Assembly (NCBI GenBank): GCA_022844275.1 | Contig: JALHMB010000003.1 | Location: 1-64,000, forward strand | Origin: Hyphomicrobiaceae bacterium | GTDB lineage: Bacteria; Pseudomonadota; Alphaproteobacteria; Rhizobiales; Hyphomicrobiaceae | Direction of reading: 5' to 3' | Length of the DNA: 64,000 nt | In this document: piece by piece, positions 16,429 through 26,954 of the stretch | Layout of the letters: each line of letters begins with the position of its first letter | Numbering within the stretch: the first letter of the stretch is position 1 | The notes under the pieces: generated by a model | Database searches by the model: none | What the model was told of the DNA's origin: nothing | What the model saw: only the letters and a program-made list of their open reading frames with translations | Program-made: the position numbers and the translations under genes

Positions 16429-16942
16429 TCATACCAGTCCGGCGCGATATCGCTCGGTTGTAATGACACTCAGGTGCCCGCTCTGCTCGACGTAAGCCTC
16501 CTTGACGAACTTGATGTCGTCGACGCCTTGTTCACGCAAGCCCGCAAGCAGCTCCTCTCAACATCTCCCGACGCATGTTCTCTTTCAGCATTTGACCGCC
16601 GGAGATGAGCTTGAGGGGCTCAGCTTGTAGCCATGGGCGAAGCGCCGGATAACGCCATGACAGCCAATCGAGAACGCGCTCCCACGCAACGATCGTCAGC
16701 ACCAGCGCAATGCCCTCCGTGACCGACTGATACTCCTTCCCAAGCGCGTTCTGAGCCGCGTCTGCAATGAGGACGATAACGAGCAGGTCGGCCGTACCGA
16801 AGCGCCCCGATTGTCTCCTGGCGACGACGCGGAGAATAATGAACAGCGCAAGATACATGATGGTGCCGCGCGCCACGATTTCCATCACCCCCATTGAGGG
16901 CCGGAACATCGACGTCCAGTCTATGAACAGAGGACTCGACAT
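16429..16942 (-). pseudogene. DUF421 (YetF-like) membrane protein, frameshifted
   Basis: From the ATG at 16942 the frame gives a typical DUF421 protein: transmembrane helices at about 23-40 and 48-65, RQSGRFGTADLLVIVLIADA, then a cytoplasmic part with LISGGQMLKENMRREML. The original frame then ends (TGA after CGLA), while the frame shifted by one carries the expected continuation EELLAGLREQGVDDIKFVKE and further AYVEQSGHLSVI up to a TGA at 16429-16431. A single indel near 16560 explains this. Either a recent inactivation or a sequence error. Apart from that indel, the gene appears intact. Confidence 0.75.
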
Positions 16943-17082
16943 TTCGCAACAGAGACCAGGAAAACATCGACATCGTTATCTGCGTCGTCACTGAATTGGG
17001 GGGCGACTGCAGACTTCAGCACTAAGACAGTACAGCGCGGCGCCCTGCGCAGACGCCGCGCCCGTAGCTTTCCAATGTTCAG

Positions 17083-17310
17083 TTAAAAACGCTGCTTTGC
17101 TTCGTCTGCCTTCGCCGACAGGCAGACTTCACCGCCCTTGATCTTCGCGACTTCGGACAGATCGATATAGTGGTGCTGCCCACCGGCGGCCGGATCTGAC
17201 TTCGTCAACTTGATGCGATCACCCTCCACACGGTCGACCGTTCCAACGTGCTGGCCGTCTGAACCTACGACTTTCATGTGTTCGCGGATTTCAGATGTGC
17301 TGATAGCCAT
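17083..17310 (-). CDS. DUF2171 family protein
   Basis: A 75-residue protein matching DUF2171: EIREHMKVVGSDGQHVGTVD, GDRIKLTKSDP, HHYIDLSEVAKI. It resembles a PRC-barrel-like small beta fold common in alphaproteobacteria, often near stress genes; no function is established. The ATG at 17310 is preceded by GAGGAGTGAGAAGG. A run of three similar 14-bp AT-balanced segments (GACTGGACTGCTC, ATTGGACTGCTCTG, ATTGGACTGCAGTG) lies just upstream at about 17326-17368, which could bear on its promoter. Confidence 0.85.
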   Translation of the reverse strand: MAISTSEIREHMKVVGSDGQHVGTVDRVEGDRIKLTKSDPAAGGQHHYIDLSEVAKIKGGEVCLSAKADEAKQRF

Positions 17311-17458
17311 CCTTCTCACTCCTCTGACTGGACTGCTCAAATTGGACTGCTCTGATTGGACTGCAGTGTAGTCAACCAACGTGCGCCCAAATCAGTTTGT
17401 TCCGAGCTCGGCGCCGCGCACTCCTTCGGATAAGGGAACGCACACCGCCTTGGCTCCG

Positions 17459-17668
17459 TCACTTATTCGAGGGGTCATCGGGCGGAGGTGCGGACGGCGC
17501 GTCCATTGCCGCAGACTGCAAGCGTGGAAGAATGCTTTGCGCGCGGAACAAAGCATCTTCGACGCCAATTTCTGCAGCCGCCAGATCGCCGTTCTCCGCT
17601 GCTGCCGCGGCCGTGAGCAGGCTTCCTGCTGCGGCCCGGATTTCCCCAACGAGTTCATGGATGGACAT
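17459..17668 (-). CDS. Small hypothetical helical protein (69 aa)
   Basis: MSIHELVGEIRAAAGSLLTA starts an alanine-rich, helical protein with EDALFRAQSILPRLQSAA and a Pro/Asp tail. I do not know the family. Gene-like features are the even charge pattern and a GAGAT motif before the ATG. It shares orientation with the small membrane protein to its right (17719-17928), about 50 bp apart, so the pair may form a transcript. Confidence 0.5.
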   Translation of the reverse strand: MSIHELVGEIRAAAGSLLTAAAAAENGDLAAAEIGVEDALFRAQSILPRLQSAAMDAPSAPPPDDPSNK

Positions 17669-17718
17669 CGGTCTATCTCACACGATCGTGGGATGGGCTG
17701 CCTCGAGCGGCGTTGCAT

Positions 17719-17928
17719 TCATGGCCTGCGCTCGACGGGCTCCGACTGGGGCTGCGGAACGGTCGCATTCCGTGGCCATGGTGTGAATGTGTTGCCCGTC
17801 GGTTCGTAGGTTGCGAAGAATGCAACCGCGAGCAATACTATTGCTGCGCACACCGCGATGAATATGCCGCTCACGCCGCGATTCCCGCGCCGTTCTTGCA
17901 CTTCGCGCTCAATACCGCTGCTAGCCAC
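17719..17928 (-). CDS. Small single-pass membrane protein (69 aa)
   Basis: The start is the GTG at 17928 with AGGAGC at good spacing. Residues 20-40 (VSGIFIAVCAAIVLLAVAFF) form one membrane helix. The N-terminal side is basic (REVQERRG) and the C-terminal tail is proline-rich. No family recognised. Such small membrane proteins are common accessory genes in Rhizobiales; nothing here assigns a role. Confidence 0.55.
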   Translation of the reverse strand: MASSGIEREVQERRGNRGVSGIFIAVCAAIVLLAVAFFATYEPTGNTFTPWPRNATVPQPQSEPVERRP

Positions 17929-18338
17929 GTGATTGCTCCTGGCTGAGGTCTTCCTCGACGACGGTCTTCCTCGACGAACGCGCGGCTATGGGCGGCGTTC
18001 CGTTCCTCGCACTCCAACTTAGAGCGTGCAGAGGGCCGATGGAGACACCCTCGCGCGGCCGATTTCCGATCAGCTGTGCTGTCGGCTAGAGGGAACTAAA
18101 TTAAACTTGAGGCGTTTATAGACGTTGGGTCCGCGGCTATGCCGTTGGATTCAATAAGATATTTGCACGTCGTCACTTGCGCGTGTGCAGGGCTTGGGCA
18201 ATTCTTTGAGAGGGACATTTTGACAATCTGAGTTGCCAGCGGGGCCCGCCGCTGAAGCACGTGGATGGAGCTGTGACCACGCGGGTGAGCGCCGCGTTTT
18301 CACGCACGAAATGAGCTTTCGACTGTCGCGGTGAAACC
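17929..18338. other. Upstream region of the poly-HAMP kinase gene
   Basis: No gene is supported here. The sequence is locally less GC-rich (for example AACTAAATTAAACTTGAGG near 18095-18113), consistent with a promoter for the large kinase gene starting at 18339. I could not define -35/-10 boxes or an operator. Confidence 0.4.
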
Positions 18339-21300
18339 ATGACCGAAACCACTCTGCCACGTTCGCGTAGGAAGCCTGACACTGCCACATCTGATGAACT
18401 CGCGGGCACAAGCAGAGTGGAAGAAGCAGAAGCTCGATCTCGCAGAATTCTGTCCGCGTTGATCGCATTTCGTGAGGGTGATTTCTCCGCGCGCTTGCCG
18501 CTCGACTGGGACGGGACCGATGCGCGCATAGCTGAGGCATTCAATCAGGCAATCGGCGATCAGGAACGGATCTGGCGTGATCTGACCCGCTTGAGCGTGA
18601 CGGTCGGTCGAGAAGGTCGGCTCCGGCAGCGTATGTCGCTGCAGGGGATGGGCGGCGAGTGGGCGGCGAAGGTCGATTCTATCAATACGCTGCTCGATGA
18701 TCTCGTGCGGCCGACGACAGAAATCGCGCGCACGATCGGTGCCGTCGCGAAGGGCGACCTCGGACAGTCCATGGAGCTCGAGGTCGACGGACGAGCTCTC
18801 AAAGGTGAATTCCTTCGCTCGGCGAAGCTCGTCAATGCGATGATCGAGCAGCTTTCGGTGTTCACGTCCGAAGTGACGCGCGTGGCGCGCGAGGTGGGAA
18901 CGCAAGGCAAACTCGGCGGCCAGGCGCAGGTGAGGGGCGTCTCGGGCGTATGGAGGGAGCTCACCGAGTCCGTCAACCAAATGGCGGGCAACCTTACGGC
19001 TCAGGTTCGCAATATTGCTGATGTGACGATTGCCGTCGCCAATGGCGACCTGTCCAAGAAAATCACGGTCGACGTTCGCGGCGAGATCCTACTTCTGAAA
19101 GAAGCCATCAACACGATGGTGGATCAGCTGCGCTCGTTCGCTTCGGAGGTGACGCGCGTCGCCCGCGAAGTCGGCACGGACGGACGCCTCGGCGGACAGG
19201 CCGTTGTCCCCGGTGTCGCGGGCACCTGGAAGGATCTCACCGACTCCGTCAACGCCATGGCGACCAACCTGACGGCGCAGGTTCGCAACATCGCGCAGGT
19301 GACCACAGCTGTTGCTCGCGGTGACCTTTCGCGCAAGATCACCGTCGATGTGAAGGGCGAGATTCTCGAGCTGAAAGAAACCATCAATACGATGGTGGAT
19401 CAGCTCAATGGCTTCGCGGCTGAAGTGACGCGCGTCGCGCGCGAAGTCGGCACGGAAGGCAAGCTCGGCGGACAGGCTCAGGTTGGTGGCGTCGCCGGTA
19501 CGTGGAAGGATCTCACCGACTCCGTGAATTCCATGGCGTCGAACCTGACAGGGCAAGTGCGCAACATTGCCGAGGTGACGACGGCGGTTGCAAAAGGCGA
19601 CCTTTCCCGAAAGATCACGGTCGACGTGAAGGGCGAAATCCTGGCCCTGAAGAACACCATCAATACGATGGTCGATCAGCTCAATGGCTTCGCATCCGAA
19701 GTCACGCGCGTTGCGCGCGAGGTCGGCACCGAAGGCATTCTTGGTGGGCAAGCAGCCGTCGAGGGCGTGGCCGGTACCTGGAAAGACTTGACCGACAACG
19801 TCAATTCGATGGCGTCGAACCTGACGGGACAGGTCCGCAATATCGCCGAGGTGACGACGGCCGTTGCGAAAGGCGACCTTTCCCGAAAGATCACGGTCGA
19901 TGTGAAGGGCGAAATCCTGGCGCTGAAGAATACCATCAACACGATGGTCGATCAGCTCAACGGCTTTGCATCCGAAGTCACACGCGTCGCCCGCGAAGTC
20001 GGCACCGAAGGCAAGCTCGGCGGACAGGCGGCCGTTCCCGGCGTCGCCGGCACGTGGAAGGACCTCACCGACAACGTCAACTTCATGGCGTCGAACCTGA
20101 CGGGACAGGTGCGCAATATCGCCGAGGTCACCACGGCCGTGGCGCGCGGAGATCTTTCGAAGAAGATCACGGCGGATGTTCGCGGTGAGATTCTCGAGGT
20201 GAAGAACACCATCAACACGATGGTCGATCAGCTCAATGCCTTCGCCGGCGAGGTCAGCCGTGTCGCGCGCGAGGTCGGCACCGAAGGCAAGCTCGGCGGA
20301 CAGGCGGCCGTTCCCGGCGTCGCCGGCACATGGAAGGACCTCACCGACAACGTCAACTCGATGGCCAACAATCTGACGGGCCAGGTGCGCAATATTGCCG
20401 AGGTCACGATCGCCGTCGCCAACGGTGACCTGTCGAAAAAGATCACGGTCGACGTCCGCGGTGAGATCCTGGAGCTGAAAGAAACCATCAATACCATGGT
20501 GGATCAGCTTCGCTCCTTCGCCGCCGAGGTGAGCCGCGTCGCGCGCGAGGTCGGCACCGAAGGCAAGCTCGGTGGACAGGCGGCGGTCCCCGGTGTCGCC
20601 GGTACGTGGAAGGACCTCACCGACAACGTCAACTCGATGGCCTCCAATCTGACGGGCCAGGTGCGCAACATCGCCGACGTCGCAACGGCCATCGCGCGCG
20701 GCGATCTCAATCGCAAGATCACTGTCGACGTGAAGGGCGAAATTCTCGAGCTGAAGAACACCATCAACACGATGGTCGACCAGCTCAATGCCTTCGCCGG
20801 CGAGGTGACGCGCGTCGCCCGCGAAGTCGGCACCGAAGGCAAGCTCGGCGGACAGGCTCAGGTGGCCGGCGTCGGCGGCACTTGGAGAGATCTGACCGAC
20901 AACGTGAACTTCATGGCCTCGAATCTCACCGAGCAGGTGCGCGGCATCGTGAAAGTCGTGACAGCGGTCGCCAACGGGAACCTCAATCAGCGGTTGACCG
21001 TGCAGGCCAAGGGCGAGGTCGCGGCACTCGCGGACACGATCAACAATATGATCGACACGCTCGCGACCTTCGCCGAGCAGGTGACGAACGTCGCACGAGA
21101 GGTCGGCGTGGAGGGCCGTCTCGGCGGACAGGCCAACGTCCCCGGCGCCGCCGGAACGTGGAAGGACCTGACCGGCAACGTCAACTTGCTCGCCGCAAAT
21201 CTCACCAGTCAGGTGCGCGCCATTGCAGAGGTTGCCACTGCCGTGACGAAAGGTGACCTCACGCGCTCGATCCAAGTGGAGACGCGCGGCGAGGTCGCCG

Positions 21301-24086
21301 AGTTGAAAGACAATATCAACACGATGATCTCCAATTTGCGCGAGACGACGTCGCGCAACCGCGACGAGGGCTGGCTGAAGACCAATCTGGCCCGCTTTAC
21401 GGGCATGCTACAGGGCCAACGGGAGCTGAACACGGTCGGCCAGATTCTGCTCAGCGAGCTGAGCCCGCTCATCAAAGCCCATCAGGGCACGATCTATCAC
21501 CTCAGCGGTAGCGATGGCGGCGGCGAGCTGAGGCTGCTCTCGAGCTACGCACATAGAGGCTCGATCATCGAGAGGCTAGCTTTGGGCGAGGGCCTCGCCG
21601 GCCAGTGCGCCGTCGAGAAGAAGCGGATCCTGCTGACGGACGTTCCCAGCGAGTTCATCACGATCTCCTCCAGCCTCGGCGAAGCCAAGCGGATCAGCAT
21701 TATCGTGCTGCCGGTGCTGTTCGAGGGCGAGACCAAAGCCGTCATCGAGCTGGCGGCACTGCAGCCATTTTCGGAGGTCGATCTCGCATTTCTCGATCAG
21801 CTCACGCTGAGCATCGGCGTCGTGTTCAACACGATCGAAGCGACAATGCGCACGGAAGGGTTGCTCACGCAATCGCAGCAGCTCACCGTCGAACTGCAGT
21901 CGCGCCAGAGCGAGCTTCAATTGAGGAACGAGGAACTCGGGACCAAAGCGCGGCTGCTTGCCGAGCAGAATGCCGAAGTGGAGCGTAAGAACGCCGAGGT
22001 CGAGCAGGCGCGTTACGCCCTCGAGGAGAAAGCCGCGGAGCTGGCGCTTACATCGAAGTATAAATCGGAATTCCTGGCGAACATGTCGCACGAGTTGCGC
22101 ACGCCCCTGAATTCGATCCTCATTCTCAGTCAGCAGCTCGCCGCGAATGCATCCGGAAGCCTCTCCGAACGGGAGGTGGACTTCTCACGGAACATCCATT
22201 CGTCGGGCTCGGATCTCCTGCACCTCATCAACGACATTCTCGATCTCTCCAAGATCGAATCTGGAACCGTTACCGTCGAGATCGAGGAGATCACGTTCGC
22301 TGGTCTGCATGAGACGATCGATCGGAACTTCCGTCACGTGGCCGAAGCCAAGAATCTGCCGTTCCACGTGCACTTCGCGGACACGCTGCCGCATTCCATG
22401 AACAGCGATCCCAAACGACTTCAGCAGATCCTCAAGAACCTCCTCTCCAATGCCGTCAAGTTCACCGCCAGCGGCCACGTCAATGTGCGCGTCGAATCCG
22501 TGAGCAATGGTTGGAGCGTCGATCATCCCGTGCTCAGCAAGGCAGAGCACGTCGTCGCCTTCACGGTCGAGGATACGGGGATCGGCATCGCACCGGAGAA
22601 GCAGAAGCTGATTTTCGAGGCCTTCCAGCAGGCGGATGCAGGTACCTCGCGCAAATTCGGCGGAACCGGCCTCGGCCTCGCCATCAGCAAAGAGCTCGCG
22701 CAGTTGCTCGGCGGAGAGATTAAGCTTGCAAGTATCCCTGGAGAGGGCAGCACGTTCACTCTGTTCCTGCCGCTCCAATATGCCGGCTCCGAGGGTCTCA
22801 TCGATATCTCCACCGATTCCAGCAGGACCATCACAGATGCTCGCGAGCTGATCAGTCTGCCCATACAGCGCGAAGAACCGATCCAGGACGATCGCAATGA
22901 TATCGCGAAGGGCGATCCCGTACTCTTGATCATCGAGGACGACAGCCACTACGCTCGCATTCTGCTCGATATGGCGCGTGAGAATGGCTTCAAGGGCATC
23001 GTCACCAACAAGGGAGCCGCAGGGCTGTTCCTTGCACGCCAGTTCCGCCCGACGGCCATCTCCCTGGATATCTTCCTTCCGGACATGCTCGGCTGGACGG
23101 TTCTGAACCAACTCAAGCTCGATCCGGCAACCCGACATATTCCCGTGCAAGTCATCACGCTCGAGGATGAGCGGCGACATGGGCTCGCGCGCGGTGCATT
23201 TTCCTATGTCGTCAAGGGCCCGACGACCGAGGGTCTGGAAGCGGCGTTCGATCGGATCAAGCAGTTCGTCGCACCACGCAAAAGGCGGCTGCTGATCGTC
23301 GAGGACAACGATATCGAGCGACAGTCGATCGTCGAACTGCTGGGCCACGACGATATCGAGGTGGTTGCGGTCGCGACGGGCCGCGAGGCGCTCCACGCGC
23401 TGAGTGACAAGACGGCCGACTGCATGGTGCTCGACATGCGGCTGCCGGATATGACGGGCTTCGATCTGCTCGAGAAAGTGCGCAAGAACCCAAATTGGAC
23501 AGATCTCGCCGTTGTGGTCTTCACCGGCAAGGACTTGATGGCTGAAGAGCACGCCAAGCTCCGCGCATTGGCCAAGAGCATTGTCATCAAGGACGTCCAA
23601 TCGCCGGAGCGCTTGCTCGACGAAACCTCCTTGTTCTTGCATCGCGTGGTGACCGATCTGCCGATGAGCAAGCAGTCGATGCTGCAGCGACTTCACGGCT
23701 CCAACGAGGTATTGAAGTCTCGCAAGGTGCTCGTCGTCGATGACGATGCACGGAACATATTTGCGCTGACCTCCCTGCTCGAGAATTACGAGATGGAGGT
23801 GCTCAACACCACGAGCGGTCGCGCGGCGATCGAGATCGTTCAGAATACACCCGATCTCGATATTGTGCTCATGGACATCATGATGCCCGATATGGATGGG
23901 TATGAGACCATGCGGAGCATACGCGCCATGTCGGAGCACCGCACTTTGCCCATTCTGGCTCTGACAGCCAAGGCGATGAAGGGCGATCGCGAGAAGTGCT
24001 TGGACGCGGGTGCCAGCGACTACATCTCGAAGCCAGTGAACCCCGACCAGCTTCTCTCACTCATGCGCGTATGGCTCTTCCGATGA
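18339..24086 (+). CDS. Soluble poly-HAMP hybrid histidine kinase (1,915 aa)
   Basis: A very large cytoplasmic kinase with no membrane helix. Residues about 50-1005 carry an array of some ten HAMP modules (each with an [13 protein letters not shown]-like core and a NTMVDQL helix), nine of them followed by an [17 protein letters not shown] connector. Then come a GAF domain (about 1030-1180), a coiled coil, HisKA with MSHELRTPL (phospho-acceptor His1251), a HATPase domain ([24 protein letters not shown]), and three receivers starting near 1527 (LLIIEDD), 1650 (LLIVEDN) and 1796 (VLVVDDD). The layout resembles group III (Nik1-like) hybrid kinases known from fungi for osmosensing and from bacteria. 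It heads a cluster with two more signalling genes. Start codon has a weak GCGGTGA upstream. Confidence 0.93.
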   Translation: MTETTLPRSRRKPDTATSDELAGTSRVEEAEARSRRILSALIAFREGDFSARLPLDWDGTDARIAEAFNQAIGDQERIWRDLTRLSVTVGREGRLRQRMSLQGMGGEWAAKVDSINTLLDDLVRPTTEIARTIGAVAKGDLGQSMELEVDGRALKGEFLRSAKLVNAMIEQLSVFTSEVTRVAREVGTQGKLGGQAQVRGVSGVWRELTESVNQMAGNLTAQVRNIADVTIAVANGDLSKKITVDVRGEILLLKEAINTMVDQLRSFASEVTRVAREVGTDGRLGGQAVVPGVAGTWKDLTDSVNAMATNLTAQVRNIAQVTTAVARGDLSRKITVDVKGEILELKETINTMVDQLNGFAAEVTRVAREVGTEGKLGGQAQVGGVAGTWKDLTDSVNSMASNLTGQVRNIAEVTTAVAKGDLSRKITVDVKGEILALKNTINTMVDQLNGFASEVTRVAREVGTEGILGGQAAVEGVAGTWKDLTDNVNSMASNLTGQVRNIAEVTTAVAKGDLSRKITVDVKGEILALKNTINTMVDQLNGFASEVTRVAREVGTEGKLGGQAAVPGVAGTWKDLTDNVNFMASNLTGQVRNIAEVTTAVARGDLSKKITADVRGEILEVKNTINTMVDQLNAFAGEVSRVAREVGTEGKLGGQAAVPGVAGTWKDLTDNVNSMANNLTGQVRNIAEVTIAVANGDLSKKITVDVRGEILELKETINTMVDQLRSFAAEVSRVAREVGTEGKLGGQAAVPGVAGTWKDLTDNVNSMASNLTGQVRNIADVATAIARGDLNRKITVDVKGEILELKNTINTMVDQLNAFAGEVTRVAREVGTEGKLGGQAQVAGVGGTWRDLTDNVNFMASNLTEQVRGIVKVVTAVANGNLNQRLTVQAKGEVAALADTINNMIDTLATFAEQVTNVAREVGVEGRLGGQANVPGAAGTWKDLTGNVNLLAANLTSQVRAIAEVATAVTKGDLTRSIQVETRGEVAELKDNINTMISNLRETTSRNRDEGWLKTNLARFTGMLQGQRELNTVGQILLSELSPLIKAHQGTIYHLSGSDGGGELRLLSSYAHRGSIIERLALGEGLAGQCAVEKKRILLTDVPSEFITISSSLGEAKRISIIVLPVLFEGETKAVIELAALQPFSEVDLAFLDQLTLSIGVVFNTIEATMRTEGLLTQSQQLTVELQSRQSELQLRNEELGTKARLLAEQNAEVERKNAEVEQARYALEEKAAELALTSKYKSEFLANMSHELRTPLNSILILSQQLAANASGSLSEREVDFSRNIHSSGSDLLHLINDILDLSKIESGTVTVEIEEITFAGLHETIDRNFRHVAEAKNLPFHVHFADTLPHSMNSDPKRLQQILKNLLSNAVKFTASGHVNVRVESVSNGWSVDHPVLSKAEHVVAFTVEDTGIGIAPEKQKLIFEAFQQADAGTSRKFGGTGLGLAISKELAQLLGGEIKLASIPGEGSTFTLFLPLQYAGSEGLIDISTDSSRTITDARELISLPIQREEPIQDDRNDIAKGDPVLLIIEDDSHYARILLDMARENGFKGIVTNKGAAGLFLARQFRPTAISLDIFLPDMLGWTVLNQLKLDPATRHIPVQVITLEDERRHGLARGAFSYVVKGPTTEGLEAAFDRIKQFVAPRKRRLLIVEDNDIERQSIVELLGHDDIEVVAVATGREALHALSDKTADCMVLDMRLPDMTGFDLLEKVRKNPNWTDLAVVVFTGKDLMAEEHAKLRALAKSIVIKDVQSPERLLDETSLFLHRVVTDLPMSKQSMLQRLHGSNEVLKSRKVLVVDDDARNIFALTSLLENYEMEVLNTTSGRAAIEIVQNTPDLDIVLMDIMMPDMDGYETMRSIRAMSEHRTLPILALTAKAMKGDREKCLDAGASDYISKPVNPDQLLSLMRVWLFR
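18873..21356 (+). repeat. Nine tandem 276-bp units encoding HAMP modules
   Basis: The GTGACGCGCGTGGCGCGCGA-type segment recurs at 18873, 19149 and every 276 bases to 21081, with no insertion or deletion between the first and last unit (8 x 276 = 2,208). Each unit encodes 92 residues, one HAMP module plus connector. The middle copies are most alike in DNA sequence, while the outermost ones differ more, the pattern expected from unequal crossing-over or gene conversion inside the array. Confidence 0.9.
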
Positions 24087-24170
24087 GGGGACCGGCGAGG
24101 AGGAACGAGTTGCCGCGCCTGAGAGTGTTATCCGTCGTCGACAGGGCCGACCGACAGTAGACGGGAAACT

Positions 24171-25400
24171 ATGATGCAAACGCTCAGCAACGATGCGGCA
24201 GCCCGCTTATCCGAGGGCCTTGCAGAGCCGGAGGCGGTCGCCCCTATGGCGGTGGAAGCTCCGATCAACATTCTGATCGTCGACGACGAGCCGAAGAACC
24301 TGATGGTGCTCGAGACGATCCTCGACGATCCCCGGTATCGCCTTGTGCGTGCGGAGTCCGCAGACCAGGCGCTGCTGGCTCTTCTTTCGCGGCAATTCGC
24401 GTTGATCATACTTGATATCCGAATGCCCGGAACGACCGGCCTTGAGCTCGCGAAGATGATAAAGGAGCGCAAGAAGAGCTCTCTGATACCCATCATCTTC
24501 CTCACTGCCTACTACAACGAGGATCAACACGTGCTCGATGGTTATGGCAGCGGCGCCGTCGACTATCTCTACAAGCCCGTGAATTCCGCTGTTCTTCGTT
24601 CAAAGGTTTCTGTCTTTGCGGATCTCCATCGCAAGCAACTCGAGGTCGAGTTCGCCAATCAGGCCTTACAGGGGGAAGTCGCGTCGCGACGCAGAGCAGA
24701 GGAGCAATTGCGCGAGCTCAATGTGACACTGGAGCAGCAGGTCGCCGAACGTACGAAGGAGATTCAGACCCTACTGAATGAAGTGAATCATCGCTCCAAG
24801 AACATTCTCAGCCTGGTTCTGGCAATTGCAAAGCAGACGGCGGTCAGCGCTCCCAACGAGTTTGTTCAACGCTTCACGCGTCGCGTTCAGGCGCTATCCA
24901 CGCATCAGGATCTCCTGCTCAACAGCCAGTGGCGGAGTATTGATTTTTCGACGCTCATTCGCGCCCAGCTTGCACATTTCGAGGATCTCGTGGGAGAGCG
25001 GATCATTCTCAGTGGCCCTCCGCTCAGGGTCGCCGCGTCGGCGGTCCAATCAATCGGCATGGCCGTGCATGAACTCGCAACGAACGCCGTCAAGCACGGT
25101 GCTCTCTCCAACCAGAAGGGGCATGTCGATATTGCCTGGCAATTGGTCGGCAGCGGCAGCGATCAACGCCGCTTCTTGATGAGCTGGAGAGAAAGCGATG
25201 GCCCCCGCATCCATGCCCCGCGGCGTCGTGGCTTCGGTTCTAAAGTCATAAAGAACATGGTTGAGTTGAGCCTCGATGGTGAGGTGAATCTCGAATATGC
25301 GCCCTCGGGCTTTAGCTGGCAGCTTGCGTGTCCCACGGCAAAAATTCGAGATCACGAGGCCACAGAAGGACTGAGCGACGAAAAGAAGGCCGACCAATGA
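24171..25400 (+). CDS. Receiver-HWE histidine kinase
   Basis: A 409-residue soluble protein. The receiver occupies about 32-150 (ILIVDDEPKN, Asp82 in LDIRMPG, Lys at YLYKPV). A coiled-coil linker (EEQLRELNVTLEQQVAERTK) leads into a HWE kinase core with LNEVNHRSKNILSLV (His207), HELATNAVKHGALS and SWRESDGP, the W-x-E motif that names the family. It follows the poly-HAMP kinase gene by 84 bp and overlaps the next receiver gene by four bases (ATGA). The cluster is likely one phosphorelay with the poly-HAMP kinase as the sensor; direct evidence is only gene order. Confidence 0.92.
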   Translation: MMQTLSNDAAARLSEGLAEPEAVAPMAVEAPINILIVDDEPKNLMVLETILDDPRYRLVRAESADQALLALLSRQFALIILDIRMPGTTGLELAKMIKERKKSSLIPIIFLTAYYNEDQHVLDGYGSGAVDYLYKPVNSAVLRSKVSVFADLHRKQLEVEFANQALQGEVASRRRAEEQLRELNVTLEQQVAERTKEIQTLLNEVNHRSKNILSLVLAIAKQTAVSAPNEFVQRFTRRVQALSTHQDLLLNSQWRSIDFSTLIRAQLAHFEDLVGERIILSGPPLRVAASAVQSIGMAVHELATNAVKHGALSNQKGHVDIAWQLVGSGSDQRRFLMSWRESDGPRIHAPRRRGFGSKVIKNMVELSLDGEVNLEYAPSGFSWQLACPTAKIRDHEATEGLSDEKKADQ

Positions 25401-25768
25401 ACGAGCGGCGCAGGGGCAATCGCACGTTGGTGGTCGAGGATGAGCCGCTGCTCGCGATGGACGTAGCGGATCAGCTCACCGATGCCGGGTTCGAGGTCGT
25501 TGGCCCCGCAACGTCGGTGGCAAACGCGTTGAAGCTACTGGATGAGGTCGGCTGCGACATTGCTGTGCTCGATATTCATCTCGGCCACGAGAACTCGGAG
25601 CCTGTCGCGCTTGCGTTGAAGTCGAGGGGAAATCCGTTTGTCGTCGTTTCGGGGAACTCACAAAGACAGTTCCCGCCAGGCTTTAAGGGCGCTCCCTTCT
25701 TGTCGAAGCCCATTTCCGCGGCAGCACTTGTGTCACTTCTTCGGACCTTCGTCGACGTTGCCGAGTGA
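25397..25768 (+). CDS. Single-domain response regulator
   Basis: A 123-residue stand-alone receiver: LVVEDEPLLAMDVAD at 11-25, phospho-acceptor Asp59 (AVLDIHLG), Ser/Thr at VVVSGNS and Lys104 (FLSKPIS). The start is the ATG at 25397, coupled to the stop of the HWE kinase gene; a longer open frame exists upstream but runs inside that gene. Small receivers of this type partner HWE kinases in Rhizobiales. No output domain, so it may compete for or carry phosphate to a distant effector. Confidence 0.92.
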   Translation: MNERRRGNRTLVVEDEPLLAMDVADQLTDAGFEVVGPATSVANALKLLDEVGCDIAVLDIHLGHENSEPVALALKSRGNPFVVVSGNSQRQFPPGFKGAPFLSKPISAAALVSLLRTFVDVAE

Positions 25769-25845
25769 CAAGCGTTGAAAAACGCCAATCGCCGAGGCAG
25801 CGCGGGCGAACCCCGGACTGACCCGACAAATCCATACCGAGTCTG

Positions 25846-26031
25846 CTAAGCGCTCGTGTCAGGCGGCCGCTTCATCAACTCGCGGAGCTGCTTCGTCAGC
25901 GAACGCCCGATAATGTGCGTCGTGGAATGGCCCTCCGTGCGGAGAGCCCTCTTGAGTTCCTCAATCGTTTTGCAACCGCCCGACTTGGCGAGCTGAAAAG
26001 CGCGTTCCAAGGTTGTAGGATGTGTGTCCAT
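25846..26031 (-). CDS. Small hypothetical protein, Rhizobiales type (61 aa)
   Basis: MDTHPTTLERAFQLAKSGGC opens a 61-residue helical protein continuing KTIEELKRALRTEGHST and ending ... LTKQLRELMKRPPD. I have seen proteins beginning in this way (LERAFxLAxSG) in Bradyrhizobium-like genomes; the second half, TTHIIGRSLTKQLRELM, reads like a short helix-turn-helix. No ribosome binding site is visible before the ATG at 26031; an upstream ATG at 26106 is possible. Confidence 0.55.
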   Translation of the reverse strand: MDTHPTTLERAFQLAKSGGCKTIEELKRALRTEGHSTTHIIGRSLTKQLRELMKRPPDTSA

Positions 26032-26228
26032 GATGAACTTAAACGCGCGGCGCTGAACTTCCGTTCCCGCGCCTACGCCATCTCTCGAGTGTCGGATAGG
26101 GGACATTCACCTCCGGATCGGGACTAACCCTGATAGGAGCACGAGCACGGTCCCCCCTAGTGTGAGCATGCTGGCTGCCTTCCAGTCCAGCCGCCACACC
26201 GCTCGCTTGGCGGGCAGGGGGATGTGCC

Positions 26229-26858
26229 ATGGTTTTCTCGTTCGGAGTGCTGTTAATTCTGTGCGGCCTCGGCATCATGGGCTTCGGCCTCCACTTGTTC
26301 TATGCGTGGCTGCCCCTCTTCTACGGACTGTTCGGCTTCGAGATCGGGCTGCTGCTTGGCAAGTGGCTGATGGGCAATGTTGGATGGGCCGCATTCATTC
26401 TCGCCATCGTGGTCGCTGTCATTGTTGCAGGGGCCGCATACGTTCTCGAACCCTATCGGCGCGTGTTGGTCGGCTTTACGGGAGGCGTGATGCTCGTCCT
26501 GGCGCTTGCGTCGCTGCTTGGTCTGGATCGACTGATGTCCGGCCTCCTCGGAACCATTCTGGCCTTGGGCGGCGGTCTGATCGGCGCGACTATCGCACTC
26601 GCCTTCTTCGACCTTTTCATTGTCGTCGCCACGGCAATAGGCGGGGCGACGCTGATCGCAACGGGCGCGCAATTGCTGCTCCCGTCGGCAATCGAACCTT
26701 CTGGCAGCTTCCTGCCACCGCTGCTCACCGCCATTCTCGCGTTCTTCGGCGCACGCTGGCAGCTTAGCAACATCGCAAATTGGGTTCCTCCGCAATCCAC
26801 GATCGCAGACGACTTCTCCGATACGATCGGCAAGCAGGCCGACCTGCGAAAACCATAA
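26229..26858 (+). CDS. Multi-pass membrane protein (DUF4203-like)
   Basis: A 209-residue protein with six or seven hydrophobic helices (about 5-22, 27-46, 52-75, 80-98, 103-125, 128-150, 157-175) and a hydrophilic tail (STIADDFSDTIGKQADLRKP). Glycine-rich helices and the FYGLFGFEIGLLLGKWL segment resemble DUF4203/TMEM198-like proteins. The ATG at 26229 has GGGGGATG just upstream. Function unknown; a channel-like or scaffold role is only a guess. It is followed by the patatin gene after about 100 bp. Confidence 0.7.
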   Translation: MVFSFGVLLILCGLGIMGFGLHLFYAWLPLFYGLFGFEIGLLLGKWLMGNVGWAAFILAIVVAVIVAGAAYVLEPYRRVLVGFTGGVMLVLALASLLGLDRLMSGLLGTILALGGGLIGATIALAFFDLFIVVATAIGGATLIATGAQLLLPSAIEPSGSFLPPLLTAILAFFGARWQLSNIANWVPPQSTIADDFSDTIGKQADLRKP

Positions 26859-26954
26859 CAAATGGCGAATGCTTCGCGGAACTTCACCAGCAGACCACCG
26901 TAGGGTCGCGAGCGCACAGCAACTGCACCCTTTCGGCGTGATGCGAGGTCCCTC

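Noticed and set aside
16101-16469. 122-codon minus-strand frame after the DUF421 gene
   Set aside because: Its beginning overlaps the DUF421 C-terminus in another frame and no motif or ribosome binding site is evident; it could be spurious or a decayed gene.
19089-21275. A 728-codon open frame on the minus strand opposite the HAMP array
   Set aside because: It is the mirror of the repetitive, GC-rich coding sequence; the translation is histidine-, aspartate- and arginine-rich repeats with no family motifs, whereas the plus strand gives textbook HAMP domains.
18873-21356. Tandem repeats considered as a CRISPR array
   Set aside because: Unit length is 276 bp, repeats are in frame and encode HAMP domains, and there are no spacers between conserved short repeats.
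22185-23939. Long minus-strand frame opposite the kinase and receivers
   Set aside because: A reverse-complement by-product of GC-rich coding DNA; the plus strand holds HisKA, ATPase and receiver motifs.
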